64,000 bases of DNA, from contig CM065304.1 of NCBI GenBank assembly GCA_033032175.1, positions 3,720,001 to 3,784,000 of the forward strand, read 5' to 3'. The stretch comes from Saturnia japonica. Lineage: Eukaryota > Arthropoda > Insecta > Lepidoptera > Saturniidae. Of the stretch, positions 48,801 to 57,220 are shown in pieces (within the stretch, counting starts at the first letter, position 1; each line of letters begins with the position of its first letter). A program made the translations under genes and the position numbers. The notes under the pieces are model-generated. The model had not been told where the DNA came from and made no database searches. It saw only the letters and a program-made list of their open reading frames with translations.

Positions 48801-50044
48801 GGGATGGGTGAGGGTTAGAGGTAATGAGAGAGGGGTGCAGGAAAAGTGTGGAAACAAATACCTAGTTTCTGAGATTTTTTTTTTCAGTTTTAAGGTTTAT
48901 GACTGTCTATCTAGGAATTTTATATGTATTTTCAATAAATAATTATTTGTTTATGTTCACGGTTCAAGCCTAACCTAACCAATTTAACACCTTAACGGAA
49001 AAACGAAAATATCACACTCGATACAAAAAACGGCACAAAATGATAAAGTTTGTCGTATTTGACATAAATAATACATTAATCATTCAAAAGTGAACTTCCT
49101 TAAAACTACTTAGAAGTGATATTTGTATTGTCAGATTTACAAAAAATGCTGTATTCAAAATTCAGTTTCTCAAAAACTATGTGTATTTCCGCAGTGTGAA
49201 AATCTATATTTAGACTAATTATTGTGATTTAACTGTAAAAAAATTTTGAGTCTGAACTGTACGCTAGCGTTTCTAAAGCTAGCCACGCCTTTTATTATTA
49301 ATTTGGAAAATAAATATCTACATATAATTAAAAAAAGATTACTCATCATCCATCAGGCGGGTAAAAATGTGTATGAACATGCTTCTTCAGTTATTACTAA
49401 ACTCTCGATATGTGTATCGCTGATTAGTCACAACAGTAAATCGGTATCGTATCGGCATAATTATATATCTATACATGATTAATAAATACCATAGATTTAA
49501 TATAGTTTAAAGATCGGCAATAGGCTGAATAAGACGAGACCAAGAATGGAATAATCTAGTATGCGTATTATTTTATTGGTTTTCTTTGTTATACGAGTTA
49601 CAACCGGTACAATACACATAACCACAATTAAACACGTCTACTAAACATTAAATTACACTTTATAACCTTAGATTTTGCAAAAATAATCGGGATTCTTTTG
49701 ATCACGATTTATGTAGGCCGATAAGCACATAGGAAATTGCTATTCTTATCTATCTTTTTCGAATGGCATATTATTTATACACTAAAACTATGTTAAAGAC
49801 TCGGCAACGTTGTCTTTTTATCTCGGTTTGTACTACATCCCCATCTAAAGGTAAATAACAAAGGAAATATGATAGAACCAGCTATACATTTAATTTTTTT
49901 CGTGAAGTAGTTATATTCCTCTTTTTACCTTACACCTTTATTATACTCATAATGTTGAATACTTATTATATAGTTTTTTGTTTCAGATATTTGGATGACC
50001 ACAGCGAATGGTTCGGAGAGATGTTCTACCTACATAGCGAATAG
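21755..50044 (+). CDS. MSL3: MSL3: chromo-barrel/MRG protein of the MSL dosage-compensation complex
   Basis: MSL3 is a chromatin reader that binds methylated histone tails and, through its MRG domain, MSL1 within the MOF-containing H4K16 acetyltransferase complex in the nucleus. I join exons 21755-21856, 23904-24082, 24542-24666, 26085-26184, 27633-27821, 28867-28992, a linker exon (32130-32228 or one of its repeats), 46143-46260, 48212-48299, 48382-48466 and 49987-50044. With one linker exon this is 1269 nt, 422 aa, with every phase matching. Residues 1-94 are the chromo barrel (GERVLCYEPDPTNAKILYD, then EYLIHFQGWNSSWDR). Residues 95-160 are basic then acidic. The MRG domain is split: residues about 165-274 and 346-422, with a Pro/Ser-rich linker between, as in animal MSL3 (MRG15 lacks this insert). 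The gene spans 28 kb because its introns are full of transposons. The linker exon is tandemly repeated six times. Confidence 0.93.
23161..23244 (-). mobile_element. 84-bp jockey-like LINE end in MSL3 intron 1
   Basis: A poly(T) run followed by the same CTGACTACACTGTTAGCC end as the LINE at 12085. It is flanked by AATTTAAG at 23153-23160 and 23245-23252, an 8-bp target duplication. An extreme 5' truncation. Confidence 0.8.
23904..24082 (+). CDS. MSL3: MSL3 exon 2 (chromo barrel, second half)
   Basis: Starts after an ATTATCCAG acceptor. It encodes VLKVIESKDKRGQRTVEYLI, then HFQGWNSSWDRCVSEDFVL and a helix ENRKLQRDLAEKS. The aromatic residues of the methyl-lysine cage lie in HFQGWNSSWD. Ends with CT before GTAATT. 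Confidence 0.93.
24542..24666 (+). CDS. MSL3: MSL3 exon 3 (basic region, then acidic serine-rich stretch)
   Basis: After a TTCAACAG acceptor: SYLYRRERKKN, PSKRQRHE (a possible nuclear localisation signal), then SDDDSSTSTQSD. 125 nt; phases match exons 2 and 4. Low complexity, so recognised by phase, position and composition. Confidence 0.8.
24715..25043 (-). pseudogene. LINE 3' fragment (copy 2) in MSL3 intron 3
   Basis: Nearly the same sequence as 19185-19600. On minus it keeps a 77-codon frame (24938-24705) with SSTFLSHTLGLWNGLPNMVF, a WN-LP tail as in jockey/CR1-type reverse transcriptases. On the higher-coordinate side it runs into a block, CATAGCA-GGTGGTA and AATACCCGCCT-GCTAGC, which also occurs at 24230-24280. 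Confidence 0.5.
26085..26184 (+). CDS. MSL3: MSL3 exon 4 (linker into MRG domain)
   Basis: 100 nt, acceptor GTGAACAG and donor CAGGTGAAA. It encodes an acidic, serine-rich stretch and then HVGRAHIVLPSTL, which fits the first strand of the MRG domain. Confidence 0.8.
26690..27606. repeat. Possible non-autonomous element in MSL3 intron 4 (GAAGT..ACTTC ends)
   Basis: The left end has A-tract, GTGTGTGTACC-AGAG-TACAC, then GAAGTGAAACTTC (about 26734-26746). The right end has GAAGTTTCACTTC (about 27596-27608). The interior is very AT-rich. Related arrangements lie at 605-1838 and 59720-60166. Its right end is about 26 bp before MSL3 exon 5. Confidence 0.35.
27633..27821 (+). CDS. MSL3: MSL3 exon 5 (N-terminal MRG domain)
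   Basis: 189 nt between GATCCAG and GTAAAT. It encodes RDRLTFDYRLVVERGRLSRL, then PAKPCAAYILESFVKWFAY, matching the MRG segment where a long helix follows an LPA/LPC turn and ILE(S/D)(Y/F). Phases fit exons 4 and 6 exactly. Without it the MRG domain would lack about 60 residues. The longer open frame opposite is a shadow. The polypyrimidine context of the acceptor is poor, and a repeat ends only about 26 bp upstream. Confidence 0.88.
28867..28992 (+). CDS. MSL3: MSL3 exon 6 (MRG domain core helix)
   Basis: 126 nt after TTTTCAG. It encodes LNLVREVADGIRVYFDFILR then GHLLYNQELDQYY, the best conserved MRG block (E-V-GI--YF----LLY--E--QY). Ends with GA before GTAAGT, so the next exon must begin in phase 2, which all linker copies do. 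Confidence 0.93.
30710..31763 (-). mobile_element. Fossil mariner (cecropia/SETMAR-like), one per array unit
   Basis: The imperfect inverted ends GTCGAGGAAAAAG and GTCGGGGAAAAAG are flanked by TA. On minus, parts of the transposase remain: MSESNEEIRYI (then a stop), FKRFQAGNFNVK, SGRPVTNKMDTIF (stop), HKTVLTHLKKAGYTKKL, then after a deletion HDNARPHTSLATRQKL, SPDLAPSDFHLF and LPTKWQKVIEQNG. The block with the first catalytic Asp is deleted, so the copy is dead. Homologous fossils are at 33175-34187, 35597-36651, about 38064-39132, about 40750-41761 and 43296-44348. All share the same lesions, so the insertion came before the array grew. Confidence 0.85.
32130..32228 (+). CDS. MSL3: MSL3 linker exon, copy 1 of 6
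   Basis: 99 nt between TCTTTTAG and GTAAGA. It encodes PRSRKSAVSQSENEEPAPST then SGEQRAFETLKS. It starts and ends in the same phase, so any number of copies keeps the frame. Disordered linker inside the MRG domain. Identical in nucleotide sequence to copy 3. Confidence 0.88.
32362..34787 (+). repeat. Array unit 2 (type B)
   Basis: 2426 bp; mariner 33175-34187, linker exon 34556-34654. Type B: reads CCAATCTCTCTTAATTTTTGCC without the A-type extra stretch. Confidence 0.88.
34556..34654 (+). CDS. MSL3: MSL3 linker exon, copy 2 of 6
   Basis: Same splice sites and protein as copy 1; it differs by one synonymous change (CCA to CCG in the EEPAP stretch). Fully open and able to splice. Confidence 0.75.
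34788..37250 (+). repeat. Array unit 3 (type A)
   Basis: 2463 bp; mariner 35597-36651, linker exon 37019-37117. Same A-type insert as unit 1. Confidence 0.88.
37019..37117 (+). CDS. MSL3: MSL3 linker exon, copy 3 of 6
   Basis: Identical in sequence and splice sites to copy 1. Open and in symmetric phase. Confidence 0.75.
37251..39836 (+). repeat. Array unit 4 (type B, second half noisy)
   Basis: 2586 bp; mariner about 38064-39132; exon copy disrupted. Clean up to about 38580, then insertion-rich. Confidence 0.8.
39572..39684 (+). pseudogene. MSL3: MSL3 linker exon, copy 4 of 6 (disrupted as assembled)
   Basis: Recognisable from ACTCGATCTCG to AAATCCAG|GTAAGA but full of small insertions, including an extra TATTTTTTTAAATG, and the acceptor is altered. 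The surrounding 4 kb has the same insertion-rich noise, so the damage is probably sequencing error and not real decay. Confidence 0.6.
39837..42463 (+). repeat. Array unit 5 (type B, noisy)
   Basis: 2627 bp, about 200 bp longer than clean B units through scattered small insertions, partly offset by losses (for example about 40 bp missing near 41320). Mariner about 40750-41761. Confidence 0.75.
42203..42313 (+). pseudogene. MSL3: MSL3 linker exon, copy 5 of 6 (disrupted as assembled)
   Basis: Acceptor TTTTAG and donor GTAAGA are present. The interior has several 1-3 nt insertions that shift the frame. Same noisy block as copy 4. Confidence 0.6.
42464..44949 (+). repeat. Array unit 6 (A-type left part, B-like right part)
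   Basis: 2486 bp; noisy only in its first 120 bp. Mariner 43296-44348 carries the A insert, but the right part has B-type variants (TAGTACAATATT, TTATTTCG). Linker exon 44718-44816 is the most diverged clean copy. Confidence 0.82.
44718..44816 (+). CDS. MSL3: MSL3 linker exon, copy 6 of 6 (most diverged clean copy)
   Basis: 99 nt and open. Against copy 1 it has five substitutions, all amino-acid changing: Pro to Leu, Arg to His, Ser to Leu (two changes in one codon) and Ala to Thr. The donor is weakened from GTAAGA to GTAAAA. It could be the copy at the array edge that escaped homogenisation. Confidence 0.7.
45257..45433 (+). pseudogene. hAT transposase dimerisation-domain fragment in MSL3 intron 7
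   Basis: The frame reads YPTIDVVLRIIATTPVRVVS then AEKSFSRLKITKTFL and GLTVLLIEYNVN before a stop. This is the C-terminal hAT dimerisation domain (P-V--AE-SFS-LK------L, followed by L--LSIE). Nothing upstream continues the catalytic domain, so it is a remnant. The long minus frame opposite is a shadow. Confidence 0.7.
46143..46260 (+). CDS. MSL3: MSL3 exon 8 (Pro/Ser/Thr-rich linker)
   Basis: 118 nt after TGTTGCAG. It encodes VGSSGFSMGDGRSRPTNPAP then AAPSTPPTTRTPLSLLLDK. The end LSLLLDK leads into the second MRG half. Starts in phase 2 and ends in phase 0. CpG- and GC-rich compared with its introns. Confidence 0.85.
46340..46420 (+). repeat. SINE-like fragment in MSL3 intron 8
   Basis: GGTCAATCCTCGCCC followed by ACTTTTGTGTGATGAGC and ATTGTGTGCC, the inverted match of 1975-2056. 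A lepidopteran-type retroposon 3' block. Confidence 0.45.
46852..46884. repeat. (TG)n microsatellite
   Basis: TG repeat interrupted once (GTGTGG) in MSL3 intron 8. Confidence 0.85.
47184..47283. other. Assembly gap (100 N)
   Basis: Exactly 100 N, the usual placeholder for a gap of unknown size. It lies in MSL3 intron 8. Exons 8 and 9 on either side join in phase 0, so no MSL3 exon need be missing. Confidence 0.98.
48212..48299 (+). CDS. MSL3: MSL3 exon 9 (MRG domain, second part)
   Basis: 88 nt. It encodes VAKFQIIPREGTEHLP then CRVYGAIHLARLF, matching the highly conserved (I/V)YGA-HLLRLF motif of MRG proteins. The acceptor TATTAAAG is weak. The split Val codon joins exon 10 to give LFVKLPEFL. 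Confidence 0.85.
48382..48466 (+). CDS. MSL3: MSL3 exon 10 (MRG domain, C-terminal helices)
   Basis: 85 nt, acceptor GTTACAG and donor GTAAGT. It encodes KLPEFLDATQMPDFKLKVVL then KYSNMFV, in line with the KLPE-L and L-LFL-FL parts of MSL3. Confidence 0.9.
49987..50044 (+). CDS. MSL3: MSL3 exon 11 (last coding exon)
   Basis: After TTTCAG it encodes YLDDHSEWFGEMFYLHSE and a TAG stop. It matches the final MRG segment but ends about 15 residues before the C-terminus of vertebrate MSL3. Confidence 0.88.
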
Positions 50045-50082
50045 TATGTCACATTCGCATTAAAAACTAAAAATATAAATTG

Positions 50083-50088
50083 AATAAA
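50083..50088 (+). terminator. MSL3: AATAAA poly(A) signal of MSL3
   Basis: AATAAA lies 39 nt after the MSL3 stop, giving a very short predicted 3' UTR. Confidence 0.6.
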
Positions 50089-51394
50089 AGTCATTTTCTT
50101 CGATTTAGTTTACATAGTATTATTTATTTAAAAAAAAGAATTTGTACCTTCTTCACAGTTAATTACTAAATGAGATTCGGACAATTGTTACTTATAAAAT
50201 CCTATAAATATTATAAACTAGCTGAGAGAGTAGGTCGTAGGCACCTATAATACAATTCTTAATGAGAACGAACCATTTGAGCATCATTCGCCCTCCCTCC
50301 CCACATGAAAATGCGCGCGCGGTACTTGATCATTATTTTGCTGCGGAGTTATTTTAAAATTGTGATATCTCCTAAGATATTAATTGAAATCAAATGTTGT
50401 AAAGTACAATTGTGTTCAAAATTAAATACTCCTAATGAATAAAATATTTATTTCTATAAGGATTAATACCATGTTTATAAAAACACCTTCGTAAATAATG
50501 TTTTATTTTAGAACAAAGTTTATTACTATAAAAAAGGTTATGATTAAGGTTAGTCAACCTTAAAAGATAGGACATATGCTATCGCAGACTTTTTTTAAAA
50601 CTTATTAAGAGAAACAATTCCGTCACACATGATTGTTACGTAACTTTAACCATTTATGCAGAGCACGCAATGGAAGCTCTCAAAAGGAATAAATTTTCCC
50701 CGTTCTTGCAACATTTTACAGTTTTATATTAGTGTCTAAAGTCAAACGGGCCAGTGATTGCTCCTTAGATTCGTGGCTTCTAATAAACTTCGCATCTCGA
50801 GCTCTTGCTAGAGCTACGCGCTAGATCAGATTAACGCTTGCGAGGCTTAACTGAACTTAAATATATAAATAATTAGTAATAAGAAAATAATAATAAACTA
50901 AATATCCCTAAGTTAAACTACTACCTACCTACTAAGTATGTACAAAACTTCTGTATATTACCTAATAACCCAAATAAAAGCAAAAAATAGAAGACATGTA
51001 ATCAAATCGAATTCGTTGCAGCGCAAAATTTCAATATTGACGCATATTGTATTATTATTATGTATTATTCCCGATGTATTACTATACTCTATGCAACGAC
51101 ATCTGTCCTCACATTATCGAAGTTTTTATTTCTTTAAAATTAAAAGAGATTTCAGTTAAATTTATTTACTTCTTAATATTATATGTAAACAATTAAATTA
51201 TATTTATACTACGACTTATAAACACTGAATATATACATTTACCATGGACGTATAAAAAACTATTTTATATATATCCATGACATTAATTACTATGAGATTC
51301 GTAAAGTTTCCATCTAGTGACAGCTTATTGAACTACTTATTGAATAGATCAGAAACACATGACGAAATAAACTTTGTATAAGCTACTGTATAGA
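50089..51394. other. Spacer between MSL3 and the BEL/Pao element
   Basis: AT-rich; no gene or clear repeat recognised. The 73-codon frame at 50938-51159 has no family features. Confidence 0.5.
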
Positions 51395-51678
51395 AAATGA
51401 AATTATGAGGATATGTATCCACCACTCACCCGCACATGAAGTTTGCACCCCACCCGCCGCACACCGGCTAAGTTTATGGATTAGGTCGCTGATCTTTTTA
51501 ACAAGGCACTAGTCTACACTGGCACTAGGTTTTATTATGGTCTTCTAGAGATTTTTACCGATTTTACAATTTTTCTCAACGCAGTTACGCTCAGAGCGGT
51601 TTGCAAGTTGCGAGATTCAAACATACTACGTTTTTGATAGAGGGCTGCACTTGTGTTCGTTTAAAGTGCGTTCAAGTA
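51395..51678 (-). repeat. 3' LTR part of the BEL/Pao element
   Basis: It matches 56955-57220 over blocks such as AAATGAAATTATGAGGATATG, AGGTTTTATTATGGTCTTCT and GTTACGCTCAGAGCGGTTTG. It differs by substitutions and an extra stretch near 51525. The outer limits are uncertain because the other LTR is truncated. Confidence 0.75.
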
Positions 51679-51865
51679 GATTTGTGAACAGATACATTCC
51701 ATTTCTTACATAAAATTAATATAGAAAACATTTGTGCTAACATATACGTAACAAAAATACGGAACATGCCGCCGACCTTAAAATAACTAACTTAGTAATT
51801 GTGTTACTCATGCGTACGGTTACAACTCGAACAACACCGTCCGTACCCGAATGAAGCTTATGCAC

Positions 51866-52648
51866 TCAAGCCAGGCGCCACTGCAGCAGAGGGAGGTTGT
51901 TGTTAATTAGCACAACTACAGTACCCTCAGCGAGGGGTGTGGTCGTATTATCGTGAAACCATTTACTTCTTTGTTGAAGTTGATGTAGATATTCAACACT
52001 CCAGAATTTCCCAAAATGTTGCTCGGCTTGTTGAATAATTTGCCATCTAACGAGGCGATTGAGATTGTCAGTTGATAAGTCGACCTCAGGTAAGGAAACC
52101 AATGGTTCCCCAAATAGAAATAGCCCTGGTAAATCTACGCCTATATGTAGGAACGGCCTGAGAGCTCGCACTCTTGCGGCGGAAAGTGCAGCCATGGGTG
52201 GCTGCGGAACAGACGGACGAGTGCAAAAACAACGAACGCAACGGCGCGTGCACATTCGGACACCATCGCGGCCACATATGATCCAGTAGTTTTGATATAA
52301 AATAAATTTCAATGTCTGCGGACCTACGTGCAAATATAATTTATGAAAATAATCTATACGTACGGTCGCGAAGAAATATTATTTAGGTAAAATGATCTGA
52401 TGCTTGGCATCGTAAAAAATTTGAGCATGTTGTGTCTTATCGCCGACCCTGAGAAGTCCGGCTTCATCGACAAAGGTCTTCAACTTTTGGAGTTTGTTCG
52501 TACAGATATCATAATCTTTAAAACGTGAAATATCGTCAGCGAACTGATTTTGCTGCACGAGACTGATAACTCGATTTAAAGCGAATTTTGTTTCAGAGAC
52601 GGCGATGCAAGAAGACGAATAAGATTTTACTTTACGATATCTATACAA
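51866..52648 (-). pseudogene. BEL/Pao integrase region, catalytic core deleted
   Basis: From high to low coordinates: KFALNRVISLVQQNQFADDI, FVDEAGLLRVGDKTQHAQIF (the usual lead-in to the integrase), then CTRRCVRCFCTRP (zinc-binding HHCC part), IGVDLPG, and directly LFLFGEPLVSLPEVD with LVRWQIIQQAEQHFGKFWSV (DUF5641). In intact elements the DDE core of roughly 150 residues lies between GVD and the DUF5641 part. Here it is gone and the joint is in frame. A frameshift or stop separates the two larger frames near 52370. Confidence 0.8.
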
Positions 52649-52729
52649 TTAATAAAATTGAAGTGACTGTTTGTAATGTCAAAATAACAGTTTTTTACTA
52701 AATGCATACGAAAGTATATACGATATCTG

Positions 52730-53135
52730 TATCAAAAATCCCATTTTTAAAATTTTTGTCTGTCTGTCTGTTTGTTCCGGGTAATTTCTAGCTGAATTTA
52801 TAGGGAGTAACTTAGGCTACTTTAAGTTTAGAATAAGAATTGGGGTCCGCACAAATTAAAAAAGAAAACTGGTCATGGTGAATTAATTCGGGTGCTTAAA
52901 TGGCTTATGCTGAGTAAACCATAAGAGATATAGCAAATTAATGTACTACATAATTATAGGCATTAAAAAGACCTACAATAAAGTCCGGGAGAGTATATAT
53001 CTATCTTCTAAGAAACACCCACAATAAGCATTTTTCTCTTTAAAATAGCCGGGAGCGGGGGAACAAGATTCGCACGGGCAGTCTGTAGTCCATGTGAGCG
53101 AAGCCACGGGCACAGCTAGTCTATAATAAAATCGA
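52730..53135 (+). repeat. Short interspersed element inserted in BEL/Pao
   Basis: It starts near a run of GTCTGTCTGTCTG followed by GTTCCGG and GGAGTAACTTAGGCTAC, and ends with GAAGCCACGGGCACAGCTAGT. These are signatures of a very common lepidopteran repeat whose class I do not assign. It separates the RNase H end (53228) from the integrase lead-in (52648). Confidence 0.5.
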
Positions 53136-53227
53136 TAGATTATGGAAACAATATGTAATTTCGGTAATAACGTAAATTGTTCTAGAAATTTAGTCAGGTT
53201 ATGTTTGGATATAAAAACGTATTTTCG

Positions 53228-54130
53228 TCATTTTTCATTTGTTTGTAAGTCAACATTGGAAATAGGACAATCAGATTGGACCTGCTTAAGCCAGGTAGGT
53301 CCATTAAACCACAGCTCATGGTCTAAGTTGGATGGTAGCACACCTCTGGATGCAGGATCCGCAGGACTGTGCTCGGAGCGGATGTGACGCCAGTGTGCGG
53401 CAGGTACGCGGCTCGTGGTCTCCGTGACACGGTTAGACACAAAAGTACGCCATTCATGTGACGATGAGCGTAGCCATGCAAGTGTGACCGCAGAGTCACT
53501 CCAAGCATACACATTTTCAATGGATAGAAAGTTAGTGTTGGTACCGAGTATTTTATTTATTGGTTTTGATAAAAGAAAGGCGGCACATAACTCTAAGCGC
53601 GGAAGCGTTATGCGCTTCAAAGACGCAACCTTTGTTTTAGCAAGAAGATAAATATGAACCGTGTCTTGAGCATCAATGACACGTAGGTACACACAAGCAG
53701 CATATGCCTTTTCGGAAGCGTCCGAGAAACCATTTATTTGTATTTCGTTATTGTGATTGAGAAGCACGTGATGTGGTAAAGAGATAAATTGAAGTAAAGG
53801 AAGTTCAGATATAAACGTTGACCAGAGATCACAAACAGCTTGGGAAGGAGCTTCATCACAACCCATGCCTGAAATCCATAGAAGTTGAATCAAATGCTTA
53901 GCAAATAATATGACAGAGCTAAGGAAGCCTAAAGGGTTGTAAACTTTTGAAAAATCTGAAAGCATTATATGTTTCGTGCATTTCTGGAGATGAGACTCCA
54001 CCTGATAAGAAAACGAGTCTAATTTTGGATTCCATTTGAGACCTAGAACTTTGACCGAAGTATCAGTGTCGAGAGCTGAAAGAATCAGAGCGTCATCTCG
54101 ATTCCAATTGTCACTGCTAATGGCTGGCAA
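53228..54130 (-). pseudogene. BEL/Pao reverse transcriptase end and RNase H-like region
   Basis: A 300-codon open frame. Blocks: VKVLGLKWNPKLDSFSYQV, YNPLGFLSSVILFAKHLIQ, INGFSDASEKAYAACVYLR (RNase H first Asp in SDAS), LPRLELCAAFLLS (Glu), WSDSAVTLAWLRSS (Asp) and RSEHSPADPASRGV (HSPADxxSRG). These match the Peptidase_A17/BEL region. The YVDD palm that should come before it is missing. Confidence 0.88.
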
Positions 54131-54506
54131 GAAGTCAGGGCCTGTATAGGATAGGATCGTTAGGAGAATATATCCACAGAATTCGTTGGAAATCCCGGTC
54201 TTCAGGTCGTATTTCGATAAAACGATACATCATTTTGATATTAGCTGTAAAACCTATCTTGTGTTGTCGGAATTTTAAAAGAACGTCATCTATGTCTTAG
54301 TGCAGTTTTTGACCAATTAGTAAGTTGTCATTCAGTGAACGACCGTTAGTAGTCTTTCAGGAAGCATCAAAGACTACTCGGACTTTAGTAGTCGCAGAAG
54401 ATTCTTTCACCACACACAGGTGAGGTATATAGTAGGGTAACTCGTCAGCACGCGTAGCCTCACTGACAGGTTCCATATGTCCTAAGCTTTCGTATTCTTG
54501 TAGACA
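54131..54506 (-). pseudogene. BEL/Pao reverse transcriptase fingers/palm, decayed
   Basis: Broken frames on minus keep YYIPHLCVVKESSATTKVRV, VFDAS, NGRSLNDNLLIGQKL, KIGFTANIKMMYR and PEDRDFQRILW. The residue that should be the first catalytic Asp (TADI..MYR) is Asn. Stops interrupt the frame, and after the ILW block the sequence jumps to the post-YVDD region. Confidence 0.7.
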
Positions 54507-55242
54507 CTAAGCGTACTCCTCTCGGAAGGCAGGGTCGTGAGAGAACCGTTGCTCAATCTTGTGCAAGCGATAAAATGCGATTTGACGTGATTCGCCGAGA
54601 GGAGGTGCTTGTTCTTGAAACGGGAGGGAGACAATGTATTTTCCATTGTCACCTCGCTCATGAGTATTGACGAAGATCGATTCACAGAGCGTTTCTTCTT
54701 TTGTGACAGGCATAACGTCAGATACTGATTCAAGCTCCCAAAAATTTTGTAGTTGCATATCAAACTGATATGTACTAACATTCATGCAGACTTGTGCTGG
54801 CAATGAATGAGATATTTTACTATTAAGTAGGTAGCCAAAAATACTTTTAATAGCCACGGGCGTAACCTGTGGGCCTTTAATAATATAATGCAATAATAAA
54901 CTTTCAGTATAATCAGATCCTAGTAGAAGTTCAACGGGACGAGCGGAACGCAATTCCGGGGAGGCTAGGGGAAGATTTTGAAGATGACTTATATGCTCGA
55001 TGAGCTTCGATAAATAGTTCAGGTTTTGATTTGTTGTGAGGCGTAACTTCACACAAAACATATCCGCGTGGCTGCTTATTTTGATCGCCTATTCCAGTTA
55101 CAGTCATATTAGTCCTGGCACGATAACGTGGTAAACCAAGACGTTGGACGCACGACTCCGTAATGAGAGTGGCTTGAGAGCCTTGGTTGACTAGGGCGCG
55201 CACAAGACGGGGTGTACAGCGACCCGCATCCATAGAACGCAT
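54507..55242 (-). pseudogene. BEL/Pao protease (DUF1758) and RT lead-in, two frames
   Basis: The upper frame (55242-54931) has VRALVNQGSQATLITES, where family members read LLDQGSQ, so the active-site Asp is Asn. The lower frame (55061-54507) continues LASPELRSARPVELLLGSDY, then FWELESVS, CESIFVNTHERGDNGKYIVS and LPFQE, the usual lead into the reverse transcriptase. A frameshift lies where the frames overlap. Confidence 0.8.
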
Positions 55243-55767
55243 GTTAACGCAAGTAAACGCGACACAGTTATTCCTGTGCCCAGAAACATTACGCAGTGGT
55301 ATGGGCGAAGAGGAAAATTCCCCTACTGAGATCAGCTCTGGGGAAGAGAAGTTACATTCGCTTGTTAAAGTAATATTTGAAATAATATCTTCGTGTATAG
55401 AGGTATGATGACGCTGGGAACAGACACGACAATTGTGTCGCGACTTACACTCATTGATATTGTGGCCAGAGAATAAGCAATTGATTGTAAATGTTATTGT
55501 GTTCGATAAAGGATTTCTGTTCGGATAAAGTTAATTTATGAAACTTGTCGCATTTATTTAGTGTAATTTTCTTTACAGTAATTACATTTAATGTTACGAC
55601 CGGAATCAATAGCAGTCGCAGCATGAACGTTCATTATGTGCAGATGACGAATCCCGCGATTGTGTTCGTGCAGCGGCGCGCCATCGCAGCGCGTGAAGCG
55701 ACGGCTTAGCGCGACAACAAGTTAGGCATCGGTTAAGTTTTCGTTATAAATGTTACGTAAACTTTGT

Positions 55768-55989
55768 TCAAATTTTTATCATTGACCGGTTCGACATCAA
55801 GAAGTTTGTCCAAGTGTTTGCTGCTATAATTCGATCATTGTGATAGCGATTCAGTAGTACTTGCAAAGCGCTACTGTAGTTATCGCCAGTTATGGGAAGT
55901 GACTTTATTAAACTGTAAGGTTCACCTCGCAAGGACAAAAGTAAATAACGGAAGCGTTCAACATTTGATAATTGTTCGTTGTTATGCAC
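55768..55989 (-). pseudogene. BEL/Pao gag fragment (DUF1759-like)
   Basis: HNNEQLSNVERFRYLLLSLR then GEPYSLIKSLPITGDNYSSA and LQVLLNRYHND fit the conserved gag block of BEL/Pao elements. Flanking gag sequence on both sides (about 55400-56330) is decayed. Confidence 0.75.
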
Positions 55990-56954
55990 TAGTTATTAAA
56001 GTGATAGGCTGTGCGCAGACCAAACTTTGTCTACATAGAATTTTTATGTTATCCGCTATAATTTGAACTTTATAATATAAGTTGTCGAATTGATTACGTA
56101 TTTCTAATTGTTCTTCAGGTTTAAACTCACAGGTTTTAGCTAAAAGTTTTTCAATTTTACTTGAATAAGGATAAACTGCTTCATAACATTATTTAATTCC
56201 TTAACACGGACACGAAATTCTGCTTCATCGGCAGAACAATCAGCCATACGTAGGATGCTATTCATAAAAACTTCACGTTCAAATGTTAGTTGTTGAAGTT
56301 CCTTAATGAATGTAATTAATAGATATAATTGTGTAGTGTGGTAGAGAAATAGCTGTTAAGGACGAAGTACCTACACTAACAGCAATACGATACTATAAGA
56401 TATTTCAATATGAAAGCTAATACTATTTAGTTAGTGTTATTTGTGGTATGATAGTACGGGGATATTCAACACGTAAAATTATAAGCGTATCTAGTACGCA
56501 ATACGTAGACAGCTAATTACAATTTGCAATATGAAGTTTATATTATGTTATGATAATGTTAAACTGATTGGCGTAGCTAACTCTGGAGCGCGTGCATAAG
56601 ATAACGTCGACGTGAGCGCAAGTGGCGTGAGAGAAAAAAAAAGATAAGTTTACCCACAAGTTGAAATAAACTTGAAAATGATATACATTCGCTATTTTTA
56701 CCTATTAATTCATTAGGAAATGAATTAGTACGGTTCGAAAAAACAGTACGCAGTGGTATTGTCGAAAAACAAATACGTTAAGACTAGGTAAAACGGAAAG
56801 TTTGTTAATAAAAGGTAGGTAGGTAGGTTATGCCAATTTGATATAGAAAAATTATAGAAAATTGTACTTATAAAGACCTAATATACCAGCACAAACCCTA
56901 AAGTCCGCGATAGTTTTAGATAATTTGGAACGAAGGACCAAACAAATTTATAGG

Positions 56955-57220
56955 AAATGAAATTATGAGGATATGTATCGATCACTCACCTGCACATGGA
57001 GATCCTCTTCTTCGGGGTACCCCGGCTGAGATTATGGCTTAGGTCGCTGATCTTCTTAATAAGGCACTAGGTTTTATTATGGTCTTCTAGAGATTTTTAC
57101 CGATTTTATCATTTTTCTCAACGCAGTTACGCTCAGAGCGGTTTGCATGTTGCGAGGTTCAAACATACTACGTTTTTGATAGAGGGCATCACTTGTGTTC
57201 GTTTAAAGTGCGTTCAAGTA
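56955..57220 (-). repeat. 5' LTR part of the BEL/Pao element
   Basis: Partner of 51395-51678. Its high-coordinate end stops at the TA where the Tc1 end begins, so the LTR was cut by that insertion or a later deletion. A TGGTCCTTCG stretch just inside the LTR (minus strand, about 56936) could be a primer-binding site. Confidence 0.75.

Larger units (their letters stand above)
51395..57220 (-). mobile_element. Defective BEL/Pao LTR retrotransposon
   Basis: Read on minus, the order is gag, protease, reverse transcriptase, RNase H, integrase, as in BEL/Pao. Remnant LTRs are at 51395-51678 and 56955-57220. Many frameshifts and several internal deletions remove key sites (see the parts). The upstream end abuts a Tc1 element. 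Confidence 0.85.

Noticed and set aside
21755..50044. MRG15 (MORF4L1) instead of MSL3
   Set aside because: The chromo barrel wording, the very long insert between the two MRG halves and the VKLPE-type end fit MSL3; MRG15 lacks the insert.
53415..53651. Plus-strand frames over the BEL/Pao region
   Set aside because: They are shadows of the conserved RNase H-containing minus frame.
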